5,556 nucleotides of DNA, taken from an uncultured Clostridium sp. (GTDB taxonomy: Bacteria; Bacillota; Clostridia; TANB77; CAG-508). Of the stretch, positions 1 to 5,556 are shown one piece after another. Position 1 is the stretch's first letter. Each line of letters begins with the position of its first letter. The notes beneath the pieces were generated by a model that was given only the letters and a program-made list of their open reading frames with translations, searched no databases and was not told where the DNA came from. The translations under genes were made by a program, and so were the position numbers. Where the stretch lies: NCBI GenBank assembly GCA_905203195.1, contig CAJKVD010000065.1, positions 1-5,556 of the forward strand, in the 5' to 3' direction.

Positions 1-1
1 A

Positions 2-97
2 TTAAAGAGAACAACTATATGGGAACATAAAAAATATGATAGAGAAAAATTGCTAAACTATTTTGAAGAAATGGCAGACGTAATACGAAAGGATTAA
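2..97 (+). CDS. 3' end of an unidentified upstream gene (partial)
   Basis: This frame is open from the left window edge and ends at TAA 95-97, giving 31 C-terminal residues that finish in a charged, helix-like tail (LLNYFEEMADVIRKD). The stop lies two bases before the next ATG, and the AAAGGA at 88-93 that would serve that ATG sits inside these last codons, so the two genes look like one transcription unit. The fragment is too short to name a family. Radical SAM genes like the next one often sit in surface-glycan clusters, so a glycan-related enzyme is possible, but nothing visible here proves it. That this is a real gene end rests only on the tight spacing and the plausible residue make-up. 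Confidence 0.5.
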   Translation, partial: LKRTTIWEHKKYDREKLLNYFEEMADVIRKD

Positions 98-99
98 GT

Positions 100-1620
100 A
101 TGGAAATTAAAAGATTGTTAGTTATCAATGTACCAATTAAAAATTGTAATCTTAAATGTGAATATTGTTATATTTCAGCATTGAAAGAAAATGAAAAAGG
201 AGCAGCTAAATTTTTATATACTCCAGAGCATGTTGGCAAATGTCTTTCAAAAGAGAGGTTAGGAGGCACTTGTATTATAAATCTAACGGGAGGAGGAGAA
301 ACTCTTATTCCGAAAGAAATGCCGCAATATATTTACCAATTATTATTACAAGGACATTTTTTAGAGGTTGTAACAAATGGAACATTGACAAGTCGATTTG
401 ATGAAATTGCTGAGTTTCCAAGAAATTTGTTAGAGCATTTGGAATTCAAATTCTCTTTCCACTATGCAGAGTTAAAGAAAAAAGGATGGCTAGATAGATA
501 CTTTTCAAATGTGAAAAAGATGTGGGAAAAGGGATGTTCGTTTACTGTTGAGTTAATGCCTTATGATGGATTGATTGATGATATTGATGAAATTATAAAT
601 CAAAATTCTAGTCAAAGCACATCAGAGGGATTGAGACAAGAAGATGTTGTATTAGAATATTTAACAGAATATGTTCAAACTGATGAGTTGGCTAAAGGTG
701 AGTCTTATGTTGTTCAGGAAGGTGCAAAAGGAACTCAAAGAATTACATATAAAAAGGTTTATGAAAATGGTAAACTAACTGGTGAAGAACAGGTTTCTGC
801 AGTTGTTGTTAAACCAGCATTTAATAAAATTATTAAGATAGGTACAGGAACACAAAAAAAATTATCAGAAGCTAATGTTGGCGATACTGTAAATGTTACA
901 TCAGATGAATTGACTATTAGAGGCGAGCCAAATGAAGAATCTAGTAAAATTGCAAAGGCAAAAAATGGTGAAAGTTTACAAATTTTAAAAATACAAGGAA
1001 ATTGGTATTATGTGTCTTATAAAAGCTTTCAAGGCTGGGTAGATAAAGAATCAACAAAATTTGATTATGTAGAACCAGAACAAAAAAATGAGTCGAATAG
1101 TGTTTCTTTGTCAGGGAAAAATGTTAAAAATTTAACTTTTGATATGCAACTAAATAAACCTAGTGGACTTTCTTTAGAAGAATTTCAAAAAGTTTTAAAA
1201 GATGATAAAGATGTAAATAAAATTTTTGAACAGAATGCACAATATTTTTATTATGTTGAAAAACAGTATAATATTAATGGATTATTTGTTGCAGCTATAG
1301 GTATTCATGAAAGTAATTGGGGAACTTCTAAGATTGCAAAAGATAAGAAAAATCTTTTTGGATATGGTGCATATGATTCTAATCCATATAATGGCGCATA
1401 TCAATTTTCTCAATATTCTGAAAGTATTGATTTAATATCTAGGGTATTGGTTAAATATTATTTGAATCCAAAAGGAACAAGTATATACAGTGGAGAAAAG
1501 GCAATTGGAACATATTATACTAGTTCGACTTTAAGTGGAGTAAATAATAAATATGCTTCTGATAAAAATTGGGCTAATACAGTATATAAACATATGCAGT
1601 ATTTATATGGAAAATTGTAA
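100..1620 (+). CDS. Chimeric ORF: radical SAM N-terminal half joined to G5-SH3b-glucosaminidase cell-wall hydrolase
   Basis: The start ATG has AAAGGA six bases upstream. Residues 1 to about 166 are a radical SAM core: C16-x3-C20-x2-C23 would hold the 4Fe-4S cluster, GGGE (64-67) is the SAM amino-group motif, and TNG (92-94) marks a later strand. The core stops near MPYDG (153-157), before the second half of the barrel. After a Ser/Gln-rich stretch come a G5 domain (about 182-250), a bacterial SH3 domain (about 264-325) and a GH73-like N-acetylglucosaminidase domain (about 345-506) with likely catalytic Glu404 in HESNWGTS. The last three form a standard secreted peptidoglycan hydrolase that cuts glycan strands, but it has no signal peptide or membrane anchor here. 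A cytosolic Fe-S enzyme half fused to an exported enzyme makes little sense, so I read this as a deletion, recombination or assembly chimera. The domain calls are firm; function as one protein is doubtful. Confidence 0.8.
   Translation: MEIKRLLVINVPIKNCNLKCEYCYISALKENEKGAAKFLYTPEHVGKCLSKERLGGTCIINLTGGGETLIPKEMPQYIYQLLLQGHFLEVVTNGTLTSRFDEIAEFPRNLLEHLEFKFSFHYAELKKKGWLDRYFSNVKKMWEKGCSFTVELMPYDGLIDDIDEIINQNSSQSTSEGLRQEDVVLEYLTEYVQTDELAKGESYVVQEGAKGTQRITYKKVYENGKLTGEEQVSAVVVKPAFNKIIKIGTGTQKKLSEANVGDTVNVTSDELTIRGEPNEESSKIAKAKNGESLQILKIQGNWYYVSYKSFQGWVDKESTKFDYVEPEQKNESNSVSLSGKNVKNLTFDMQLNKPSGLSLEEFQKVLKDDKDVNKIFEQNAQYFYYVEKQYNINGLFVAAIGIHESNWGTSKIAKDKKNLFGYGAYDSNPYNGAYQFSQYSESIDLISRVLVKYYLNPKGTSIYSGEKAIGTYYTSSTLSGVNNKYASDKNWANTVYKHMQYLYGKL
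595..645 (+). other. Probable junction between radical SAM gene and hydrolase gene
   Basis: Radical SAM-like sequence fades after the DDIDEII stretch (residues 160-166) and G5-type sequence begins near residue 182. The 15 or so residues between are Asn/Gln/Ser-rich, like the spacers of secreted hydrolases, so the breakpoint is probably at the left of this interval. My count of GC gives about 31% on both sides (121-600 and 601-1080), so composition does not mark the junction. The frame stays open across it. The exact base cannot be fixed without an intact homologue of either gene. Confidence 0.55.
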
Positions 1621-1623
1621 ATG

Positions 1624-1708
1624 TATAAAGTTATAGTTTATACTTGCCTGATTTTATGGTAAAAAACTATAACTTTATAACTATATTTATGCATTTTTTT
1701 ATTTTTTT
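1624..1708 (+). terminator. Probable intrinsic terminator after the hydrolase
   Basis: A perfect 16-bp inverted repeat, 1624-1639 against 1664-1679, encloses a 24-base loop and starts four bases after the TAA at 1618-1620. Two runs of seven T follow at 1694-1700 and 1702-1708. The stem has only two G-C pairs and the first T-run begins 14 bases after it, so it is weaker than a textbook terminator. Its position between two unrelated blocks, just ahead of a promoter, supports the call. The intergenic space (1621-1790) shows no RNA gene or small ORF that I can support. Confidence 0.6.
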
Positions 1709-1710
1709 AC

Positions 1711-1739
1711 TTGCTATTTTTTAAAAGTTATTGTATGAT
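1711..1739 (+). promoter_or_regulatory. Sigma-A-type promoter for the TadZ-like operon
   Basis: TTGCTA at 1711-1716 and TATGAT at 1734-1739 are separated by exactly 17 bases. They match the -35 and -10 consensus at four and five of six positions. Transcription would begin near 1746, leaving a leader of about 45 bases before ATG 1791. A second TATAAG at 1739-1744, preceded by TGA, could act as an extended -10. No operator-like repeat is visible in the leader. In such AT-rich DNA chance matches are common; the exact spacing and the position directly after a terminator raise confidence. Confidence 0.55.
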
Positions 1740-1790
1740 ATAAGGGTAAAATTTATACTGAATTTTATGAGATTGGAGGAATTTATATAA

Positions 1791-2198
1791 ATGAAAAAAG
1801 TAGCAATTATTATATTAAGTACAATATTTATTTTTACAATTTTTACATCTAATGTAGTTGTTAAAGCTGCAGAACAAGTAATAGATAATACAACAGAGAG
1901 TAAATTAGTAGAAATCAAAGAAAATGAAGCAAAAACTTTAGAAGATTATAAAGAAAAATATGGGTCACCTATATATGGAACAGTAGCATATATTTTACAT
2001 CTAGTGCAAATATATAGTATTCCGTTTTGTTTCTTAGGAATTGCAATTGGGGCAATACATAGATATATTATAGGTATTCGTAAATTAGATACTTTAGAAA
2101 AAGGAATGGGACTTATGGTTACATTTACAATATTATTAATTATTTGCCAAATTTTACCGCTTGCGTTTGCGGTGTTTATAAAATTTGGGAGGGGGTAA
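1791..2198 (+). CDS. Small secreted/membrane protein with signal peptide and two TM segments (TrbC/VirB2-like layout)
   Basis: The 135-residue product begins with a clear signal peptide: KK, a hydrophobic run over residues 4-19, and a likely cleavage site at VKA-A after residue 26. A charged, Glu/Lys-rich segment follows (about 28-57), then two hydrophobic segments (about 65-89 and 106-130) joined by a basic loop with HRY and RK, and a short KFGRG tail. Signal peptide plus two membrane helices around a basic loop is the layout of TrbC/VirB2-type conjugative pilins and other small secretion components. I see no diagnostic sequence motif, so this rests on topology alone. ATG 1791 has GGAGG at 1775-1779, 11 bases away. 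The gene is first in its operon and ends three bases before the TadZ-like gene, which suggests a structural or assembly subunit of the same machine. A holin-like or unrelated membrane protein cannot be excluded. Confidence 0.72.
   Translation: MKKVAIIILSTIFIFTIFTSNVVVKAAEQVIDNTTESKLVEIKENEAKTLEDYKEKYGSPIYGTVAYILHLVQIYSIPFCFLGIAIGAIHRYIIGIRKLDTLEKGMGLMVTFTILLIICQILPLAFAVFIKFGRG
2187..2195 (+). promoter_or_regulatory. Ribosome binding site of the TadZ-like gene
   Basis: GGGAGGGGG lies in the last codons of the small membrane protein gene and ends six bases before ATG 2202. It is one of the most G-rich spots in the AT-rich window and fixes the start. Because it sits inside the upstream coding sequence, with only three bases between stop and start, translation of the two genes is probably coupled. 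Confidence 0.75.
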
Positions 2199-2201
2199 CA
2201 A

Positions 2202-4283
2202 ATGAAAGTATTATTTGCTGTAAGTAATGAGGAAATTTCAGAAAATATTGTTAAAAAATATCAAAGAGAATATAAAGAAATAATTTCATATAAAAATGTT
2301 TATTACTTTAATGCAATTTTAAAAGAATTACAAAAAGACAAAACATATGACAGAGTGGTTATTAGTGAAGATTTAGAAAATTTTACAAATAATCAATATG
2401 ATCAAATTGATAAATTTATTTTTGAAAAGTTAGATAGTATTAGTGATGAAGCTTCAAATTATCAAGGTGATAATATACCTATAATTCTAATATGCTCTGA
2501 TAGAAGAACAAAATCAGAGCCAATGCTTGTAAAACTTTTTGGCATTAGCATATATGATGCTTTAATAGGAGTAGATAGAAATGTTGATGAATTGTGCAAA
2601 TTAATAAATAAGCCACGTTCAAAAAAAGAAGCTAAATTATATTATAAAATAGATTCAGATAATGTTAATTATAAGCCAGAAAATGAAAACGATGTTAGTG
2701 AAGTGGAAATTCAAAATATTTTATCACATTATAAGCGTTTAGGAAAAAATGCTGATAAATATGTAGAAAGTTTTAATAATATTGCATCACAATATAATGA
2801 TATTCAATTAAAAATAATTTGCAAGTTTTTACCACTTAATGTTAGAGCAGTTTTAGAGGAAAAGTCTCCTAAATATCAACAAATAATGGCATTTAACTCA
2901 AAGGTTACAGATAAATTAAGAAAAAGTAAAATGCAAGATGTAGAAGGAACTAGTGAAAAGCTGTTAAAAAGTGTAACATCAACTGAAAAGATTTTATCTA
3001 AGCCAGTAGTTATACCAAGTGCTGTTAATATGAAAAATGTGAAAAAATTATCAAAATCAAATGCTCAAGTTTTACCAGAAACAGAAGAAGATCCAATAAA
3101 ACAAATTGAAAGAGAAATAAATACATATGTAAAAAAAGAAAATGAATTTGTAAAAGAAAAAGAAGAAAAAATAGCTGAAACTCCAAAGAAAAATGATGAA
3201 GAAGAAAATATTGCTGATGAAGAGGTTAAACCCGCTCCAAGGAGAAGAGGAAGACCTAGAAAGAATCCTTTACCAGAAGATGTACAAGAACCAGTAAAAA
3301 AGAGGAGAGGAAGACCTAAAAAAACAATAGAAAACGGAAGTGAAATAATGCTTCCTGGATTTGAAGAAGGTAAAGAAACTACAAATAATAACGAAACTAC
3401 CGAAAAAAGTGTTCAAGAAAATATAGTAAAAGATGATCCAGTTATGCCAGGATTTAATATAGAAACTGAACCAGAAGACGATGTTATAATGCCTGGTTTT
3501 GATGGAAAATACGAGACAGAAAATGATATAATAATGCCTGGTTTTGACGAAAAGAAAGAACCAGAAAATGATGTAATAATGCCTGGACTTAATGAAAAAG
3601 TAGAACAAAAAAAAGATGATTTTTATAATAATCAACAAGAAGAATTTCCAGAAGTTGATTTGACACCATTTTTGGTGAATAATAAAAACATAGCTTGTTT
3701 TGTAGGAACTAGCAAAAATGGAACATCATTTGTTGTAAATAATGTTGCACAAGTTTTATCTTCAAAAGGAATATCAACAGCTATATTAGACCTTACTCAA
3801 AATGGTAATGATTATTATATTTATACAAATAATGAAGACACATTAAGAAATAAAGCTATGAATTGTTTTCAAGATTTATTAAATGGTGTTCCAAATGGAA
3901 TACAGGCTAATAAAAATTTGACAGTTTATACATCATTACCTAACGAAGATATTATAAGAAATGCAGGACAAATATTAAAAACACTTATTAGTAATTATTC
4001 TATTGTTTTGATTGATTGTGATTTTCAAACACCAATTTCATATTTTTCATATGCTCAAGAAGTGTATTTAGTGCAATCAATGGATGTCTTAACTATTCAA
4101 CCACTTACAGCTTTTTTGAATATGCTAAGATCAAAAAATGTATTAGATGAATCTAAATTAAGAATAGTGTTAAATAAAGTTGAAAAATTAAGAAGGGTTA
4201 ATGATAAGGTTATTATTGGTGGAATGTCATCTTATAATGATCCTGCAATGACATATATGGTAAATTTGATAAAAATGTTATAA
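2202..4283 (+). CDS. TadZ/CpaE-like ATPase with AT-hook linker; C-terminus displaced by a -1 frameshift
   Basis: As read, 693 residues. The first ~140 resemble an atypical receiver domain (MKVLFAVSN, RVVISED, IPIILICSD), as in TadZ/CpaE proteins that place Tad pilus machines at a cell site. A helical region follows to about 245. A low-complexity linker (about 290-480) holds two AT-hooks (347-354, 366-374) and four 15-residue repeats (415-474). The C-terminal domain from about 495 is MinD/ParA-like: P-loop GTSKNGTS (502-509), D530 after a strand (AILDLT), Walker B-like IVLIDCD (601-607), and a TadZ-like stretch DVLTIQPLTAFLNML. The P-loop lacks the usual Lys before Ser/Thr, so ATP hydrolysis is uncertain. 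The frame ends at TAA 4281-4283 with LIKML, but the family's expected C-terminus continues in the -1 frame to 4519, making an intended product of about 772 residues. Fold assignment is fairly sure; a Tad pilus rather than a conjugation role is inferred. Confidence 0.8.
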   Translation: MKVLFAVSNEEISENIVKKYQREYKEIISYKNVYYFNAILKELQKDKTYDRVVISEDLENFTNNQYDQIDKFIFEKLDSISDEASNYQGDNIPIILICSDRRTKSEPMLVKLFGISIYDALIGVDRNVDELCKLINKPRSKKEAKLYYKIDSDNVNYKPENENDVSEVEIQNILSHYKRLGKNADKYVESFNNIASQYNDIQLKIICKFLPLNVRAVLEEKSPKYQQIMAFNSKVTDKLRKSKMQDVEGTSEKLLKSVTSTEKILSKPVVIPSAVNMKNVKKLSKSNAQVLPETEEDPIKQIEREINTYVKKENEFVKEKEEKIAETPKKNDEEENIADEEVKPAPRRRGRPRKNPLPEDVQEPVKKRRGRPKKTIENGSEIMLPGFEEGKETTNNNETTEKSVQENIVKDDPVMPGFNIETEPEDDVIMPGFDGKYETENDIIMPGFDEKKEPENDVIMPGLNEKVEQKKDDFYNNQQEEFPEVDLTPFLVNNKNIACFVGTSKNGTSFVVNNVAQVLSSKGISTAILDLTQNGNDYYIYTNNEDTLRNKAMNCFQDLLNGVPNGIQANKNLTVYTSLPNEDIIRNAGQILKTLISNYSIVLIDCDFQTPISYFSYAQEVYLVQSMDVLTIQPLTAFLNMLRSKNVLDESKLRIVLNKVEKLRRVNDKVIIGGMSSYNDPAMTYMVNLIKML
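3240..3326 (+). other. Two AT-hook motifs in the TadZ-like linker
   Basis: Codons for RRRGRPRK (residues 347-354) and KKRRGRPKK (366-374) encode two copies of the AT-hook core, GRP flanked by Arg/Lys, 20 residues apart core to core. AT-hooks bind the minor groove of AT-rich DNA. The two copies share wording at DNA level (AGGAGAGGAAGACCTA and AGAAGAGGAAGACCTA), suggesting a duplication. The linker around them is otherwise acidic, which makes the basic patches stand out. DNA binding is inferred from the motif. Confidence 0.75.
3444..3623 (+). repeat. Four tandem 45-bp repeats coding for a 15-residue MPGF unit
   Basis: Four in-frame units begin at 3444, 3489, 3534 and 3579, with Met at residues 415, 430, 445 and 460. 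Each starts MPGF or MPGL and mostly continues with an acidic pattern ending in (E/N)-D-(V/I)-I; the last unit is the most diverged. A fifth, isolated copy of the motif (MLPGF) lies at residues 383-387. The repeats extend the acidic linker between the AT-hooks and the ATPase domain. The exact 45-base period points to growth by slippage or unequal recombination, so copy number may vary between strains. Confidence 0.85.
4262..4268 (+). promoter_or_regulatory. Possible -1 slippery heptamer A AAT TTG
   Basis: Read in the TadZ-like frame as GTA AAT TTG, bases 4262-4268 fit the X XXY YYZ pattern for simultaneous -1 slippage. The slip would move ribosomes into the frame that carries the rest of the conserved domain. 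The -1 frame is open only from 4241 and the zero frame stops at 4281, so the shift must happen within 40 bases, and the heptamer is in that interval. No internal Shine-Dalgarno lies just upstream. Downstream structure is weak, a 12-base palindrome at 4283-4294 only. A plain deletion explains the data equally well or better. Confidence 0.3.
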
Positions 4284-4519
4284 GATATATATCTATTCCA
4301 TTTGATGAGCAGGTATATGTTAAGTATTTGGAAGGATTAATAGATTGTGAAATTTCTTTAAAAGGATATCCTAAAAATATAATACAAGTTTTTACAGAGT
4401 TAGCAAATATGTTGTATTCAAGTACTATGGGAAAAACTACATATAGACCACCTACTGCTAATGGCACAGGTTTTAGTCCAAGTATTAATTCAACATTAGA
4501 GCAAATGAGAAAATATTAG
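4268..4519 (+). pseudogene. Displaced C-terminal end of the TadZ-like protein (-1 frame)
   Basis: From GAT 4268 to TAG 4517-4519 this frame gives 83 residues. The first ~57 (DKNVIRYISIPFDEQ, then YLEGLIDCEISLKGY and a helix ending ELANMLYSS) look like the usual end of the TadZ/CpaE ATPase domain. They continue directly from the MTYMVN reached in the upstream frame. The final ~27 residues are a Pro/Thr/Ser/Gly-rich tail. There is no ribosome binding site for a separate start: TTG 4328 has no SD and would cut into the conserved part. I therefore treat it as part of the 2202 gene, out of frame through a small deletion, a sequencing error or programmed slippage. Confidence 0.8.
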
Positions 4520-4524
4520 TGATG

Positions 4525-4530
4525 AGGAGG
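4525..4530 (+). promoter_or_regulatory. AGGAGG ribosome binding site that decides the GTG start
   Basis: A perfect AGGAGG six bases after TAG 4519 is nine bases from GTG 4540 and fifteen from ATG 4546. An in-frame ATG at 4522 overlaps the site itself and has no SD of its own upstream, so GTG 4540 is the best start. Confidence 0.7.
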
Positions 4531-4539
4531 AAAAATATT

Positions 4540-5556
4540 GTGTTAATGGGAATAGTTGCTGTATTAATAATAGTTATAGTTGGACTTATTATTTATAATT
4601 TAAGTATTCATAAAAAAATACAGACTTTTAGAAATATTAATCAGAAAATAACAAATTTATCTGTAGTTCAAGATTTTATGAATGCAATAGGAGAAACATC
4701 AAGTGTAGATGATAAAATAAAGAAGATTAATGATATATTAATACAGAAATATGAAATAAAATATTCTACAATTGTAGTATTTAATGGTGCAGAATATATA
4801 GTAAAAGCTTCAAATGTTGATAAAAGGCATTGGGATTCATTAAGTTCATTACAAGATATTGACATGTTTAAAGATAGTATTTCAACAGCTACTCCTAAAT
4901 ATGTAACTGTTAACAGTGAAAAAGAAAGATTGCCATATCAACAGATGGAATTTGGTAGAGCAAAATCAGCTATATTTTTCCCTTTATATATTGATAATGT
5001 TTATATTGGATATTGGATTATAGAAAGTGGTACTCCACATGATTTTGATAATGTTGATACAGCAGTTTTAGAGGTTATAAAAGATAATATTGTTTCAGTG
5101 TTAAAAACTGTTGTGCATCAAAAAACATTAGAGAGTATTGTTAGAAAAGATTTGTTTACAGGTCTATATTCTGAAGAATATTTATATGGCGAAGGAAAAA
5201 GACTTATTGACCAACATACTACTTCTACAATATGTATGTTTAAAATAGTTAATCTTGAAGAAATAAATAAGGTATATTCAAGGGAAATGGGAAATGAAGT
5301 TGTAACAAGAGTTAGTGCTTTTGTTAAACAAAATATAGCTTCAGATTATGTTTTTGTTAGATATATGGGTCCTAAATTTGTTATTGCATTTTCTGGAGTT
5401 GAGATTAGTGGTGTAGCAGATTTTCTGAATGATTTAAAAAATTCATTGGAGAAAATGAAAATATCATTACCTGATGAAGAAGAAGATGATGATGACAGTG
5501 AAAAAGTTGTTTGTGCCATGTCTACAGTATTAGAAATACAGTTATGCCACATAATA
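4540..5556 (+). CDS. Membrane-anchored GAF protein with degenerate GGDEF-like domain (partial, 3' end missing)
   Basis: The frame runs 339 codons from GTG 4540 to the window edge without a stop. One hydrophobic segment (residues 4-19) is followed by a Lys-rich stretch (HKK), placing the rest in the cytoplasm. Residues about 45-185 look like a GAF sensory domain (helix, strand STIVVF, later SAIFFPLYIDNVYIGYWIIES, and an exit helix). From D204 the sequence DLFTGLYSEEYL matches the entry of GGDEF domains (DxLTGLxNRRxF). The signature loop, however, reads MGPKF (276-280) instead of GGDEF, so diguanylate cyclase activity should be lost. An acidic run (312-319) follows. The role is therefore probably sensing, scaffolding or regulating its operon partners, not making c-di-GMP. 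It lies 20 bases after the TadZ-like gene and is clearly co-transcribed. Starts at ATG 4522 or 4546 are possible. GAF is a structural-pattern call; the GGDEF relation is stronger. Confidence 0.75.
   Translation, partial: MLMGIVAVLIIVIVGLIIYNLSIHKKIQTFRNINQKITNLSVVQDFMNAIGETSSVDDKIKKINDILIQKYEIKYSTIVVFNGAEYIVKASNVDKRHWDSLSSLQDIDMFKDSISTATPKYVTVNSEKERLPYQQMEFGRAKSAIFFPLYIDNVYIGYWIIESGTPHDFDNVDTAVLEVIKDNIVSVLKTVVHQKTLESIVRKDLFTGLYSEEYLYGEGKRLIDQHTTSTICMFKIVNLEEINKVYSREMGNEVVTRVSAFVKQNIASDYVFVRYMGPKFVIAFSGVEISGVADFLNDLKNSLEKMKISLPDEEEDDDDSEKVVCAMSTVLEIQLCHII

Noticed and set aside
100..600. Foreign DNA signature in the radical SAM half
   Set aside because: GC counted by eye is about 31% both for 121-600 and for 601-1080, so composition gives no sign of separate origin.
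1721..1918. 65-codon minus-strand frame over the promoter and signal peptide region
   Set aside because: It overlaps a better supported gene and promoter. Its hydrophobic look comes from reverse reading of AT-rich DNA, and it has no ribosome binding site.
3270..3638. 122-codon minus-strand frame
   Set aside because: It is the complement of the repeat-rich acidic linker. Its Phe/Tyr/Ile-rich repeats are just the reverse reading of the 45-bp units, and it has no start signals.
4283..4294. 12-base palindrome AGATATATATCT as an operator or frameshift stimulator
   Set aside because: It lies inside coding sequence, is pure AT apart from its ends, and could form only a four-pair hairpin. It is too weak to list as a functional site.
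4328..4519. Separate 63-residue gene starting at TTG 4328
   Set aside because: It has no ribosome binding site, and its sequence is the continuation of the ATPase domain from the upstream frame. Conserved-looking sequence in the same frame extends back to 4268.
5346..5552. 68-codon minus-strand frame with a serine run
   Set aside because: The serine run is the complement of the GAT/GAA acidic run in the GGDEF-like gene, so it is a shadow frame.

Overview
The window is AT-rich (roughly 30% GC in the first kilobase, apparently lower further on). All genes are on the + strand, with strong AGGAGG/GGAGG-type ribosome binding sites and the standard code (TGG for Trp, all three stops plausible). 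It looks like a low-GC Firmicute, probably a gut-type clostridium; this is inferred from composition and protein style, not from a marker gene.

Left part (1-1708). The 3' end of an unidentified gene is followed two bases later by a 506-codon reading frame. Its first ~166 residues are the N-terminal half of a radical SAM enzyme (CxxxCxxC, GGGE). The remainder is the C-terminal part of a secreted cell-wall hydrolase (G5, SH3b, GH73-type glucosaminidase). The enzyme lacks its C-terminal half and the hydrolase lacks its signal peptide. The frame is therefore best read as a chimera made by deletion, recombination or misassembly, not as a working fusion. A perfect 16-bp inverted repeat followed by T-runs closes this block.

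Right part (1709-5556). A good sigma-A-like promoter opens a new operon. Gene 1 is a small protein with a signal peptide and two membrane segments, resembling TrbC/VirB2-type pilins in layout. Gene 2 is a large TadZ/CpaE-like protein: an N-terminal receiver-like region, a low-complexity linker with two AT-hook motifs and four 15-residue repeats, and a C-terminal MinD/ParA-like ATPase domain with a degenerate Walker A. Its conserved C-terminus continues in the -1 frame after 4268, so it is either frameshifted or decoded by -1 slippage at A AAT TTG. Gene 3, cut by the window edge, is a membrane-anchored GAF protein with a GGDEF-like domain whose signature is lost.

Together the right-hand genes look like the start of a Tad-type pilus or related secretion/conjugation locus. 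The TadZ-like protein would place the machine at a cell site. The small membrane protein would be a structural or assembly component. The GAF/dead-GGDEF protein would be a membrane-bound sensor or scaffold. The motor ATPase and platform genes expected in such a locus would have to lie beyond 5556. The unusual points are the AT-hooks and repeats in the TadZ-like linker, its altered P-loop, and the frameshift.
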